42,523 nt of DNA, from NCBI RefSeq assembly GCF_903642095.1, contig NZ_CAHJWD020000390.1:1-42523 (forward strand). Direction: 5' to 3'. The notes under the pieces are model-generated. The model was not told the DNA's origin. It was given only the letters and a program-made list of their open reading frames with translations, and searched no databases. Positions 42,017 through 42,523 of this stretch are shown here, in pieces (the stretch's first letter is position 1; every line of letters begins with the position of its first letter). Origin of the DNA: Bathymodiolus brooksi thiotrophic gill symbiont. Lineage in GTDB: Bacteria > Pseudomonadota > Gammaproteobacteria > PS1 > Pseudothioglobaceae. The translations under genes were made by a program, and so were the position numbers.

Positions 42017-42523
42017 CACAACACCCAAGGAGTTGTATCTATAAAACGGTGCTGAACTTAGACCGTGTATCAAAAATCACATAACAAATCATTCCAGCCG
42101 ACCGCTTACGAAGTTACTAAATCCAAGTATTATGCGTCAATTAAAACTTTGGACTAAACCAGAAAGGCAAGGGCAAATTAATGCTAGAATTTTAAATGCT
42201 AATTGCATTGAAATATGGGATACAGTGCGTTTATTCGTGTCTGAATAGTATGGATTCCCTATAGATTATAGTTCAAAGATAATAAAGAGGAAAATATAGA
42301 GGAAATTCGGCTTTATCCTATAACGATAAATGCTATCTTAACTGAGTCTGATATAATAAATCTAAATATGAAGATGCCTGTGGAGAAAGTGGATAAATTA
42401 CACTAACCAAACATTCATCTTTATACGAAATTCTCTTATCTTTATTTAAATATGGCTACATTAACTAAGTAGCTTAGAGAGTTTACAATTTTTTATATTC
42501 TTAAGATCGTGTTAAAAATTTTT
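42017..42523. other. 507-nt terminal region without an intact gene
   Basis: After uvrD no intact gene of supported size is seen on either strand up to the window edge. Besides the possible fragment at 42132-42406, a short GTG-started frame at about 42065-42157 encodes KSFQPTAYEVTKSK-like sequence, a type of short peptide often produced by dispersed repeats. No tRNA, terminator or element end was recognised. Confidence 0.5.
42132..42406 (+). pseudogene. Possible decayed gene fragment
   Basis: From ATG 42132 a 38-codon frame (MRQLKLWTKPERQGQINARI...) ends at TAG 42246-42248; the same frame continues as YGFPIDYSSKIIKRKI and, after a one-base shift near 42294, as EEIRLYPITINAILTE to a TAA at 42404-42406. 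The pieces have ordinary amino-acid composition, so they may be one gene broken by a stop and a frameshift. I recognise no family. The alternative is chance reading frames in noncoding DNA. Confidence 0.3.

Noticed and set aside
1..42523. CRISPR array, toxin-antitoxin pair, prophage or phage-defence system
   Set aside because: No regularly spaced repeats, Cas proteins, paired small toxin/antitoxin genes or phage structural genes were seen; gene content is core metabolism plus the nitrate module.

Overview
The window is AT-rich, gene-dense bacterial chromosome that is entirely gammaproteobacterial in character. A complete narK-narK-narGHJI respiratory nitrate reductase locus carrying a DsrC/TusE-like gene, NhaA and NhaD sodium antiporters, indirect tRNA-Gln synthesis (GatCAB) and short intergenic spaces together suggest a marine sulfur-oxidising lineage of the SUP05/Thioglobus/bathymodiolin-symbiont type. 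That placement is an inference from gene content and style; the window holds no rRNA.

Layout. 1-6019 (minus): a run ileS - aroB - membrane coiled-coil protein - gatC - gatA (gatA runs off the left edge), with a promoter candidate ahead of ileS. 6264-17446 (minus): the nitrate locus, in transcription order narK1-type transporter, narK2-type transporter, narG, narH, narJ, narI, a shortened PpiC/SurA-like protein, a DsrC-like protein and an HPP-family membrane protein. Divergent from it at 17558-19081 (plus) is a large regulator joining an N-terminal NIT nitrate/nitrite-sensing domain to a C-terminal Crp/FNR module and a four-cysteine tail; a perfect-armed GTGAT-N4-ATCAC site lies in the shared intergenic region. 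19172-26288 (minus): rluB with a DUF4760-like gene, ygfZ - nhaD - coaX - trpS, a PuuD-like membrane protein and nhaA. 26607-28238 (plus): a small lipoprotein, mutM, an S24-like protein with altered catalytic positions, and a DUF2798 protein. 28219-30330 (minus): pgeF/yfiH, rluD and three tRNA genes (Glu, Glu, Ala). 30405-37676 (plus): an MBL hydrolase, nadD-rsfS-rlmH, a GST-like protein, and an RND / LolA-like / DUF1302 envelope cassette. 37680-42016: arsC-like, tlpA-like, epmB, a 61-codon conserved-looking orphan and uvrD; the last 500 bases hold no intact gene.

How it works together. The nitrate locus looks like a self-contained respiratory module: two NarK-type porters for nitrate uptake and nitrate/nitrite exchange, cytoplasm-facing NarGHI with its NarJ chaperone, a possible extra nitrite route (HPP), and a linked one-component regulator that could sense nitrate/nitrite directly (NIT) and perhaps redox or metal state (Cys tail). 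The DsrC-like protein may couple the module to sulfur metabolism, but it lacks the penultimate cysteine needed for sulfur-carrier chemistry, so a regulatory role is more likely.

A family of short palindromic elements with GAGACCTTTGCATA termini is scattered through intergenic sites (about 6132, 6764, 15936, 25063, 29912). Two copies are flanked by 5-bp direct repeats, so they look like non-autonomous transposable elements (MITEs); one of them separates the two narK genes. No transposase is present in the window.
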